From Stenopsyche tienmushanensis (Eukaryota > Arthropoda > Insecta > Trichoptera > Stenopsychidae): a stretch of DNA of 64,000 nt. The position numbers and the translations under genes are program-made. Below, one piece after another: positions 49,602-59,530 of this stretch. The stretch covers positions 930,001 to 994,000 of the forward strand of contig WACJ01000055.1 in assembly GCA_008973525.1 (NCBI GenBank), given 5' to 3'. A model generated the notes under the pieces. The model did no database searches. It saw only the letters and a list, made by a program, of their open reading frames with translations, and was not told the origin of the DNA. Numbering within the stretch: the first letter of the stretch is position 1; every line of letters begins with the position of its first letter.

Positions 49602-50417
49602 CACTCACACCTTTATTTGTGCGATTTCGAAGTTATGCGGTTTTATTTAAAGCAATTTTTTATTTTTTTTAAATTTCATAAAGAATACGTATTGAGATAT
49701 TTTGGATAAAATAGAAAATAAATCATCAACACTTACCGATATTTGTGAAAAAATTATAATTTCGGACTGTGTAAATCATATTGCATCTGCTGAATTACGA
49801 CCACGCCCTTACTTCTGGTTTAGATTTTTGAAAAAATTGATTTCATTTCAAAGGTATTTCCAAAATTCCAACTACTTGAGTTATAGCTATTTTAGTGACG
49901 CGGCAAATTAGTTGGTGAAGTCTTTTTTCCCGTTTTTCTCGAAACTACTTTTTTCAATACGGTTGACATCATATCTCAAGTTTTAATTAATTAATTTACT
50001 TCAAACTGAGTACAAATATTTTCTATTTGTCAAAAAATGATTTGACTGAATTTTTTTTTAAACAGTCGCCATTTTGTGATTTTTTTTGAGTTTGAGGGAT
50101 TATAGTGACATATTTACTAATTATGAATTATATTGTTGGAAAGAGAAAATCTACACAAAACAATGATGACATTGACACTGGGTATACTACGTCCTTTAAA
50201 TGTTACCAAAAGTTTTATTTTTTATTTCCTTATTGTTCTCCTGTTTTTTTATGCGATTTTGGATATATTTTATATAGCTGTTTCAAAGTTATGAGATTTT
50301 TAAAATCCATGGAACGCATCTTCACTTTTTCTATGTAATTCATAGCTTTTTTTATGCGATTTATTTTTGTGCGATTTTACGCGGAATGCATCTACCGCAC
50401 AAATAAAGGTTTAAGTG
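49602..50417 (+). mobile_element. pogo/Tigger-like element relic, 816 bp
   Basis: The ends are inverted: CACCTTTATTTGTGCG near the left, and CACTTAAACCTTTATTTGTG as the reverse complement of the right, with TA after the right end (50418-50419). Subterminal GCGATTT/TTATGCG words resemble Tigger-type termini. Inside, a plus-strand frame at 49702-49911 reads D-I-C-E-K-I-I-I-S-D-C-V-N-H-I-A-S-A, possibly transposase-derived. A G-K-R-K-S-T-Q-N-N-D-D segment lies at 50138-50170. The inverted, shorter relative is at 36079-36590. Confidence 0.65.
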
Positions 50418-51944
50418 TATTAATCATAATATTGTTTTTTATCTTTTAAAATATTTAATTTTTTGTGCCAAAATAATAGTTTTAAATTTCATCTTCATTT
50501 AGAAATGCAACGTGGATTCAAAACTAACCTGGATTTTTGCTATACAAATTTATTAGTGATGTATAAAAACACAAATGGACTATCTTATTTTTCTATATTT
50601 TTTTAATTGGAAAAAAAAATGCTTTTATAAATATTATAATAATCTTGTCAACATTTTTAGGATTAAAATTAAATCATCATCTTAGTGTTTTTACTTGCCA
50701 AATTTAATCTTGAGAGATTTAAATACAACTTTTAATTGACTGTTTTGAATTATTAAGGAATTTTTAAATACATTTTAGACGCACTTCTTAGTATTTTTGT
50801 AGGATTTATATCTATATTATAGCTTCAAGCACTTCAATCAAACTTGTACAATTTATCGATATTGGTTCACAAGTTGAAGAAGGTGGATACTATAAATATA
50901 AAGTTTAATAAATCCTCCTGTTTTGCCCCACGTACAAGATGTTTTATAGTACGCTCATGCAAAAAGTATATTAAAAATCAAAGTTTTTCTTGAATATCTT
51001 ATACTTTTGAGATATGATTCCGGCTCCTAGACATGAATCAATGAGCCTTTAAGACCAAAGCAAAAAAAAAATATTTCTTTGAAAGTCTTCGTGCAGTTCT
51101 ACGTAACAAAGTTTTCGGGCGAGATTTTCCTCTCATCATTTATCCTCCCCGTCTCAATTGCAGATTTTTCAATTGAATTGCGCCTTTCGAAAGCCACTCG
51201 CACCCTCTTCTCAAGACCTGGGCTATGATATACGCGAACTGGCACCTAATACCCATATAAATGGCTTATACCAACCGGTGAAAACGTATTTCCGAGCCGA
51301 GAATTTAAAATTGCACTCTATTGGGAATGCCGATTTTGTTTGTTCGCCTGTCCGAGACGCTCTCCTTAAAATATGTATTACGAGCTTAATCTGGATATGG
51401 GGAGCGTTTGAGGGAAGAACCCCGTTTAATACATTTACATGAGTGGCATTGCACTGAATTAAATTTGGAGTTTAAAATTCATAACATTCATTTGAAATTA
51501 AAATATGAACAACGCCGTTGTTCTGCAAGAAATGTGAGCGAATTCAAAATAAATCATTCTATAAATGCACTCTATTCCGCATGCATCATCCAACTTGCTC
51601 ATGAGTAATGCATAAATGTATCCTGTACACAGTTGCACTATAAAGAAATAATACTATATAAGCCATCGGACATTTTATAGTATTTTATGAATATAATGTA
51701 CATTTTAATGGCCACTTATTTAACAACAAAAAATGATGATATTACGCGTTTTATATATCTTGAAAACTATTCCATAATTTTATGTGAACTTGCATTATTA
51801 TGTGTTTGAAGATGTTAATCTACTGAATTTATTTAATGTGTGCATATCTTCATAGAGACATATCTAGGGAGAAACGATTTTATTGCGATGGTTTCTAATT
51901 ATCTTCACATACATAAAATTATTCAAATAGAAATGTTTCAAATA
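50418..51944. other. No gene; possible conserved block at 51140-51450
   Basis: 51140-51450 is GC-richer, follows TCAATTGCAG (acceptor-like) and is open on the plus strand for 94 codons from 51158. The translation has no recognised domain and no clear donor. It could be an unrecognised exon or regulatory DNA. The rest is AT-rich. Confidence 0.3.
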
Positions 51945-52025
51945 CAAAATCTGGGATTGAACTTGAACCTTGACTGAATCGTGACCTTGAATCTTGAGTC
52001 CAAGAATAAGCTCTTAATTGGCCAT
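51945..52025 (-). repeat. Possible tRNA-derived SINE head
   Basis: The reverse complement reads ATGGCCAATTAAGAGC then AAGGTTCAAGTTCAATCCC, A/B-box-like segments at plausible spacing, ending CAGATTTTG as in the SINE family. The body is absent or too diverged to see. Confidence 0.3.
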
Positions 52026-53689
52026 GGAATCTTCAGAACATTTTTATAGTCATCGCCATCGACAATATTGCTTTCGTTTATGTTCATATTAAGACAATCT
52101 TATACTTATCTGATTTCATCCACGAATTTTACGACTATCATTGACTTAGTTATTTTATGTCTTTCACATAGCATTTCATAAAAGTCTTCGTCTATTTGCC
52201 TTTCCACAAAATCTACCTAAACTCATTTATTTAACAATGAAAGAAACTAATATGTTTTTTCTTAAACTGGTGTTCTTTTAACGATCGTACATTATTATTC
52301 TTCACTAAGAATCCCCCCCCCCCTCCAAGATTAAATATAAATTATGAATTGAATAGCATAAACGGTGTTAATAGGCTCTCAAATGATTCGACCTTATCGA
52401 TAAATTTGAGCGGTTCATTTCCAACATGGATGCTATAAGGGCTGTGAAGTAAGCCATTATGCGTCGTATATCTGCCATGGGTTTTATGGTTAATTTGATT
52501 TATAGGATACAGGCCTTGGCCATGTATCGAACTTTCAAAGGATGTAACCTGATTTGCTATTCGCGTGGTGTGAAGGAGTTAGTTGAGTTTCCTCGACCCC
52601 GGGGGCCCCGGGCGGACCCCAGTTTGTGCACGTATTCATATCAACACTGGGTCGGACCGATGTTTACATGCTCAGACCCCAAAGAAGGCCTTCGCCTCGA
52701 GACATAGCGACCATGCGGTCTTCGGAAAATACCCTCAATATGAACAAATTTCATATATTCCGGGCGGTGGTAGTTTTTCGCCGGGGCGAAATCAATTTGT
52801 ACATTCCGGGCAAACAAGAGATCGCAGTTATGAACTTTCTCACATATATTAGTATTAAGCGGCAGCCCCCGCGGAGGATACTTTTATATTTATACATTTT
52901 ATTGGGGATTGATTGGTTGGAATAAATTGTGACGATAATAACCCGAAAATTAACAAGTGCCCCCTTTAATCGCGAGCTTAAAGAGCGTTAAAGCTTTCGG
53001 CCCACAGGCTGTGCAGAGTTTTATTGTCGGACTAATAGGATTTTCCCTTGTCAAAATTCCTGCGAAACAAACGCCAAAAGCGAAAACGTCTCTATACAAA
53101 CTCAGGAAAGCTTATTTCAATTATCTAATCCACCAGAGTCTAAAAGTTTAACGCCGAAAAAAAGATCAAAACTTTTTTTTATATCTCTCCAGAAAATATT
53201 TTCAAATAATTAAAAACTTTGCGAGCATTTCACGCAGAAATTTTCACCGTGTCGGTGTGTATATTTCCCAAGTTTTCGTTTTCCTTAAATCACATAAAAC
53301 TTCAATACAAGTTACAGACGTACGTCAAGATTAATTTTTCGCCTAATAAATTTTTACTTTTCACTTTTACAAATATGAACCATTACTTTTTTGTTATATA
53401 TATTTTTTAAGTAGGATTTGAACATAAATAATATCTAAAGTAAAGAATTGAAACCTTAAAATAAAAAAATCCTACTAGAAAATTTGATCTTTTGGCCAAG
53501 AATTTCAACTACTTACGTAGAATTGTATATAACATAGAATTACAACAATTTAAACATTATATAAATACCAAACATAATAATTTTAATTGTAATCATAAGG
53601 TCCTCATTTTGCATTTATGCATATTGTAACAACTCTGGCGGACCGTAAAAACTAAGAAAAATGATTTCATAGAAGAATAAACTGGATAT
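52026..53689. other. No gene; GC-rich block at 52480-52880
   Basis: 52480-52880 is one of the most GC-rich segments of the window (CGACCCCGGGGGCCCCGGGC) and is open in all three plus frames for 80-99 codons, which argues for composition rather than coding. A run of 12-13 C lies near 52312-52324. The flanks are AT-rich. Confidence 0.3.
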
Positions 53690-54269
53690 AAAATCTTCCC
53701 TCGATTTAAGCCGTAGATACATTCTTCAGATACCCGTGTGAATAGAAACCGCGTAAAAAAGGCAAGGTATTCATACAAAAATATAAAATATGAAGATAGG
53801 TTCCATCGTATAAAAAAAAACCGCGTAAATAAGTCTTTGTTTTCTTATTAAATTTGAAGATTCCTTCCGAAAATCCACGTAAAAAAGATCCACAATTTGT
53901 TATATTCAAAATTGCTGTAAGTACATGCAAATATCATAACTGGTTCGAAATCACCTTCCTCATCAGATGAACTAGTTAATTCAATTTAAGAATTAGTGGA
54001 AATATCCGTGTTTAGATCAATTTTTAACACAATATTTTTCAATTTTCTTGCTTGGTTAAGAGCGTAATCTAATTTTTTTGCAATAAGTAATGACGCTTCG
54101 GAAGATTCATCTTTACTTTTATGATCTGTTTCGGGTATTAACATAAAACCAACTTATTCCTTATCGGCTATAAAGTCATCGGTAAATAATTCTTCGATAT
54201 ACTTACATTACAAAACGCGTTTAAGTGAAACCGTGTAAAAAAGTATCGCATAAATCGAGGGGTGAATGT
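53690..54269 (-). mobile_element. Tigger/pogo-like element, ~580 bp, deleted
   Basis: The right end, read inward, is CATTCACCCCTCGATTTATGCG; the left end, TTCCCTCGATTTAAGCC, matches its core. ACCCCTCGATTTATGCG-type termini are typical of Tigger elements. The subterminal motif ACCGCGTAAA with variants recurs at about 53748, 53818, 53873 and 54231. A transposase-like minus-strand frame lies at 53925-54198. The right boundary is followed one base later by the TTAA of a piggyBac-like MITE. Confidence 0.7.
53925..54198 (-). pseudogene. Probable Tigger/pogo transposase C-terminal tail, two stops
   Basis: One minus-strand frame runs about 90 codons with only two stops: I-E-E-L-F-T-D-D-F-I-A-D-K-E, stop, then F-M-L-I-P-E-T-D-H-K-S-K-D-E-S-S-E-A and I-V-L-K-I-D-L-N-T-D-I-S, stop, then S-S-S-D-E-E-G-D-F-E. 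The acidic, serine-rich composition suits the C-terminal part of CENP-B/pogo-type transposases. The assignment rests mainly on its place between Tigger-like ends. The catalytic core is absent. Confidence 0.5.
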
Positions 54270-54274
54270 GTTAA

Positions 54275-54500
54275 CTTTTTACAGTCTGTGCCTGCATTTT
54301 CACGTCTTAGTAGTTCAATGGTGTTCTAGCGATGGTTTTGTGATTCTTTGAATATGGTCGCAATCGGATTTACGAGACGAGACAATCAGAATCTGACTGT
54401 GCGTCAAAGCGTTAACGTAATTTATAACCCGCATACTGGGTGAGCAGATTTTTGAGTGTTTTTATTATCATACGAAAACGCGAATGCGGACCGCAAAGAG
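54275..54500. mobile_element. piggyBac-like MITE, 226 bp
   Basis: TTAA on both sides (54271-54274, 54501-54504). Left end CTTTTTACAGTCTGTGCC; reverse complement of right end CTCTTTGCGGTCCGCATTCG. It belongs with 6577-6808 and 57630-58105. No coding capacity. It sits one base beyond the end of the Tigger-like element. Confidence 0.8.
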
Positions 54501-54504
54501 TTAA

Positions 54505-56444
54505 GCGCTGACGTTTATGAATGAGTTGCGAATATAGTGAATATTGGAACTTTTTTTAAAATTTATTATCTCAATATATACTGCTAAGTCTGATTTAAAT
54601 CCCAATAATTACATAGTGAGATCATAAAAGGAGCTCTATTGATAAATAGTTAAAAAAATTGCTTTGTAGTACCTCGATATTTGAAACATTTTCTTAAGTT
54701 ATTCCAAAAATTAATTCTATAGGCGGCCACAAAAATTATGATCATACAGTTCATGTTTTTAAAAATTCAAGAGGGTGCGATTTTCTTCGTCAGCATATTT
54801 AATACACTTACACCCTAAATATCCTCGTACCCTTTTTAGAGTATATGCATCTCAGATAGTATATTGGGCATTTTATACGAGAATTTCGCTGCGAAAAAGT
54901 TTATATTATCCATTAATTTAGCTCGAGTTTCAAATAGTTCCCTCGTAAAATCGCTACAGTTTCGCCCTTGCAGCGGGCGAGCCTCTCACTATTGTTGTAC
55001 GATTTACGGCGATAAATTTTTGTGGCAAATAAATTTAATGCAAATGTTCAATTTGAATTAATGTACCATTTTATATTGCCGCGTAGCTTTCATACAGTGT
55101 CATAAACAATTTATGGCATATCACAAAAGTTGTATTGAAATTACCCATACAAATTTATGGCGATAAAATTTTATGTTTGTTCATCTACAAAATGTCGCTA
55201 CTGTCTCTGGCGGTGTTTTACTTAACATCCACCCTTGTTCTTCGCGGCCTATTCAAAGCCAACCCCATCTCTTGTTCGTCATCGCCCACAAATAGGAATG
55301 CTTGATACACTATCTCTCTGTGGCGAAACTTGAATAATCCAATATTCGAGTATCGCCTTGTTTGCTTGCTCCACATTAACTTGTGTGAGATACTTGAAGC
55401 ATGCTTTTTGAATAAATATTAGCTTTGAACCCCATTAAATATTACTTACATACCGAAATTGTAATGGGTTCTTATTTGCTTGTGTCTCATTGTTTTTTCG
55501 CCCGAGTTGTATCAGGATGGATTATCTGTGCTGGATGAAAATCCTTGTGAAATATCATCAGCTCGCGATTAATATTCGTCTCATTATTATTTTTTGCGCG
55601 GTTTGTTTTGTGCCAGAAGTTGTGGAGGTTGATCGTTAAATATTTATGGGACTTCTTAGTACCTCTTGAAGTTAACCAGTGCATTTCTTTGAGCAGTGTC
55701 TTTTGCTCTGAGCGCACGCGCTTGTTGCATACAAAATGCACGTAGATTGCCTTTCGAGTGGCAGTCTTTCACTGCATTTTGCAAATGACATTTATTTACT
55801 GTAATATTGCGGATTACATATTCGTTCGTTTTGGGACAAAGGAAAATTTACCGTCTGAGCTTTCAATTTCCGGTCACGTCGTATCAATTGTAGTTCAGTG
55901 CATATAAATCCTTAAAATATACTAAAAGTACGACGAACTTCGATTGAACAATCTTAACACAATTACGGCGGGCGATTTTTTTGCAATGCTGCTTTTTTTT
56001 TAAAAAAAATCTCACTAAAATATGCATAACTTTCGAAGTTTTAAACATATCTTAAAATATATTTTTAAATTTGTACTCACCAATATCTGCAGATAACACC
56101 CATAGGCAACAAAAATACAAAAAAATTAGACTCTTAAAATACTTAATTACTTAAATATTTCTATGTTCTTAAAAATCGTCTTATAATACAAATAAAAGTT
56201 TAAATTATTATTTTATGTGCGATGTGGTTTAAGCTATTGACTCAAAAAATAATATAGATTCTAATCTAGATTTGTCAAAAGATGGTCGAAAAATACATAA
56301 TCAAAATATTTCTAATTTATTCAAATTATAAAAAAATCACTCTAAAATCCAATTACTTCAATATGAGCACTTAGACTTTTCGTTTCATATGATACCTGTG
56401 AGTAGGAAATCCAAATCTGCTGAAAATGCACACTCAGCCTCCAC
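54505..56444. other. No gene seen
   Basis: 55190-55960 is GC-richer. A minus-strand frame at 55487-55741 (84 codons, GTG-initiated) is K/N-rich and unrecognised. The rest is AT-rich. Confidence 0.3.
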
Positions 56445-56930
56445 ACTCGTTGGAGGTATCATCATCAGATATTTAATTGCTAGTTCGAGTTGATGACCAC
56501 GTGAGCCCCCATTTTTATATAACACCATCAACGTGACTGATAAAATTCCTTTTTTTCGAGAAACGGACTAAAACTCGCAAAATTCCCGATTTCCCGACAA
56601 CTTATATACTATAATACTTTGATGTGATTCGTAATTATATTATGGAGGAATACAAAAATTCAGAACCCAGTATCTATTATATTCAATATCGATATTCCCA
56701 TTATTAGAGTCGAGGTGTAGTAAATACATCACCGGTAGGGAAAGGTTAATATAACAATTTGAAAAATATATATGTAAACATAGATTAGACTGCCCCTAAG
56801 CGTCGCCTAAGCTCGCCAATTAGTAGTTACGCCACTGTTTCCAAGCGTCCAGATTTCGGCGGGAATGTCTCGATTTAGTAGCCTTCATCGTGTTGGTGAG
56901 GTGTACGATTTCCGTTAGATAAAAATTTCA
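56445..56930 (-). repeat. Family A dispersed repeat, copy 4 (longest)
   Basis: Covers nearly all blocks of the family, from CACTCGTTGGAGGTATCATC through AAATTCCCGATTTCCC, ACATCACCGGTAGGGAAAGG, CCTAAGCGTCGCCTAAGCTC and TTCGGCGGGAATGTCTCG to TCCGTTAGATAAAAATTTC. It links the partial copies 1, 3 and 5 into one family of at least 490 bases. No open reading frame spans it. Confidence 0.85.
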
Positions 56931-57022
56931 ATCCCGATTTTTTCGGGATTACGTTTACTAATCTCGGGATTCATGAGCACTTAAAACTGTCTGGGATCTC
57001 GGGATCCCGGGATTCCCTACCT
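56931..57022. repeat. Cluster of ATCCCG/CGGGAT inverted words
   Basis: AATCCCGATTTTTTCGGGATT forms a hairpin, followed by CTCGGGATT, CTGGGATCTCGGG and ATCCCGGGATTCCC. The cluster abuts family A copy 4 on the side where copy 1 also has ATCCCGGGAT (3527-3537), so it may be the outer part of family A. Confidence 0.55.
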
Positions 57023-57114
57023 GTGAGTGTCCATTTTTTGTATTTATTTTTAGCTCTGACTTTTTCCAACGCGCACCAAAGATTGAAAAACACAAATATG
57101 TTTATTGCGGTTTA

Positions 57115-57377
57115 TAGCGGTTCTTAAACTGGGGTCCGTGGACCCCCGGGGGTCCACGAGAACATATATAACAAATATTTATCTATACTTGAAAAAGATA
57201 TTTTCGTCGAAATTTACAGAAAATATTGTAAAACAATCAATTTTGACCAAAAAATGTTTGTTTTTTGAAAAAATTAAGTCACAAGGGGTCCGCGAAAAAA
57301 AATTCTGAAGAGGGGGTCCGCGAAAAAATTTTTACTCAAGAGTGGGTCCGCGGACTACACGAGTTTAAAAAGCGCAG
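57115..57377. mobile_element. hAT-like MITE, ~263 bp
   Basis: The left end TAGCGGTTCTTAAACTGGGG pairs with the reverse complement of the right end, CTGCGCTTTTTAAACTCGTG. CAG(C/T)GGTTCT(T/C)AAAC-type ends are typical of hAT elements. The interior repeats GGGGTCCGCGAAAAAA-like words and has a GGACCCCCGGGGGTCC palindrome near the left end. The expected 8-bp target duplication is not visible (GCGGTTTA versus AGTCTAGA). No transposase; the open frame at 57105-57308 is chance. Confidence 0.7.
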
Positions 57378-57629
57378 AGTCTAGAAAATAATAGAAATTT
57401 CGTTTTAATCTGTTTGCTGTTTTAAGAACTATACAGATTTTTATAATATTATTTTGCAAAATCTTTTGCAAGCTTACGCAGACTCCAGTTGATACTTTAT
57501 GTGAAATATAGCGGCCCGGAATGTGTTAAATAAGAAAAAGATTTCGATCTATCTGTCCACCATTTAATACAACTTTTAACGATGTATGTCAAATTAAATA
57601 TGATTTTTTTGTTTTCTTTAAGAATTTTC

Positions 57630-58105
57630 TCAACTCTTTACAGTCCATGCACGCGTCAACGTGTCAGAAAATGTCATAACTTTAGCTTGAAAAATATGTT
57701 TTAAAAACTTGATATAGATTTAAATTTCTTTCTATGGATGATAGTACATATACTTAAATCATATAAAATATATATATATGTCATCCACCAGCAAAATATA
57801 GCAATTTTTTTTTAAATACAAATAGGTCATAGAATTATTTTTTTACAAATTTGTCATAGAATGCGTTAAAATTCACATTTAAAATACAAATTTTCATATA
57901 AAACGATGAACTGATTAATGTTGTCCTTAGTTTTATTCACCTCACCGCACTCTGTTATTTTTGGATATATCGATGAAATAAACTCTTTTGTAGACATGAT
58001 TGAAACTTTCATTTCTATCCATAAGCTGGTTTAAAAATAATATCAGTTATACGAAAGAAGTAGAGTTTTATGAATTTCTTGCAAAATCGCCCAGACTGTA
58101 AAGTG
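57630..58105. mobile_element. piggyBac-like MITE relic, ~475 bp
   Basis: Left end CTCTTTACAGTCCATGCACG; reverse complement of right end CACTTTACAGTCTGGGCG. They match each other at about 13 of 17 positions and resemble the ends of 54275-54500. The target site has decayed (TCAA left, GTGA right). Confidence 0.55.
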
Positions 58106-59109
58106 ATATTATACTATATTGATGAAGAAAATGGATAAGTGGCGGACGATGGTTGTCACACAATGACAACCGATAGACATAAAGCACTCAAGAACTAAAA
58201 ACTGATTTAAATGGAAAGGCTTTTACCTAACAATAGGTTCGATTGAGATATTGATGATGTTATAACAATATGAGAATCCACAAAAATCTCTAATTTCAGA
58301 TTGCTTTTGTCTATAGCCACATAATTCACTAGAATCAGGATTTTTTCATATAATAGCCCCAATTTCGACTTGTTATAATCCAGAAGCATTATCCTTGAGA
58401 CAGAGTGGCTTGTCGTACGTCGCCAGGAGTATGTAATTTAAATCCTTTACATGTCGGTGTGCATGGATAAGCAGCATTACATACAAAATGTACGATAGTA
58501 ACAGATGCGGCCAAGCAGTGTGCAGAAGGGGAACTTTTAGTTCTCCACACACGCAAGTACTACAGAGACGTACTTGGAACAAATTGGCTTCCGTCGAGTG
58601 CTGCAATATCAACATACTCAGATACAGCCTCCACATCTCTGAGGACCACTTGTAACCATCCATACCCCCAATGTAGACCTGGAGATATTTATTCATCTTT
58701 AATATGACACGTAGCCTCCTTCGGGTAAGCAGCTTTTTGATTCAATGTATCATTCTTACAGACTCGGCGCCGCACAGAGACGTCTTGGCTTTTTTTCAGT
58801 TACGGTTTTTGGCACCCTTTTATGAAAACGCCCCATAAAAATCGTTTTATACATCATACAACTCGTTATGCAAAGGACTCAATTCGTACAATGTATCCCT
58901 CAGATAAAAATAATTCTAAAATTTCCGATAAAATATTCGCATAATATTTTTTTTGACTATTGAAACGTATTATTGTTTTTGCAAAAAAGTTATATTATTT
59001 CTTTCTATATTTTATTATTTCAAACGTATTATAAATACGATTTAAATACATTCTTCTTTCAGCCTGTACAATCAAAATATGGAAAGCTTATTTCTCAATA
59101 ATTGTTGCT
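58106..59109. other. No firm gene; unidentified 107-codon frame
   Basis: A minus-strand frame at 58373-58696 starts with ATG and encodes 107 residues, rich in L, C and H with two hydrophobic stretches. I recognise no family and see no polyA or splice context, so it may be chance or repeat-derived. The rest is AT-rich. Confidence 0.25.
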
Positions 59110-59338
59110 GCAAAATTCCCGATTTCCCGACAAATTATTTGTTTCCATCGGTGCAGATGAATACTTATATACTATAATACTTTGATGTGATTTGTAATTA
59201 TATTACGAAAGAATACAAAAATTCAGAACCCCATATCTATTATATTTCATATCGATATTCCCCTTATTAGAGTCGAGGTGTAGTAAATACATCACCGGTA
59301 GGGAAAGGTTAATATAACAATTTGAAAACATATATATT
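59110..59338 (-). repeat. Family A dispersed repeat, copy 5
   Basis: Runs from CAAAATTCCCGATTTCCCGA through CTATAATACTTTGATGTG and ACATCACCGGTAGGGAAAGG to a TTGAAAACATATATATT end. It matches the central part of copy 4. Confidence 0.85.
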
Positions 59339-59429
59339 TCATTTTACAATAATAATTGCAAAGAAAGATAGTATTATGCGTTCCGACTAAAATGTGTTAA
59401 GTTGTCATATTTGATATCAAGCGTAGGCG

Positions 59430-59530
59430 ATCTTCATAGGTAGCTTTTCAAGGACGGGGATTTATTATATGGTGGTTTCGCATTTTCTACCCACATATGG
59501 TTAAGATTATTTGAATAGGATATTTTTAGA
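59430..59530 (+). repeat. Repeat family B, copy 3
   Basis: GGTGGTTTCGCATTTTCTAC then CCACATATGGTTAAGATTAT and TTGAATAGGATATTT, following the order in 24690-24810. Confidence 0.6.

Noticed and set aside
52312..52324. Homopolymer C run
   Set aside because: A simple low-complexity tract, and also a possible assembly weak point.
52459..52925. Three overlapping plus-strand frames of 82, 89 and 99 codons
   Set aside because: All three frames being open at once points to low stop-codon density from GC-rich composition, not to coding.
58373..58696. 107-codon ATG-initiated frame on the minus strand
   Set aside because: No recognisable domain, no splice or polyA context, and this length is possible by chance or in repeat debris.
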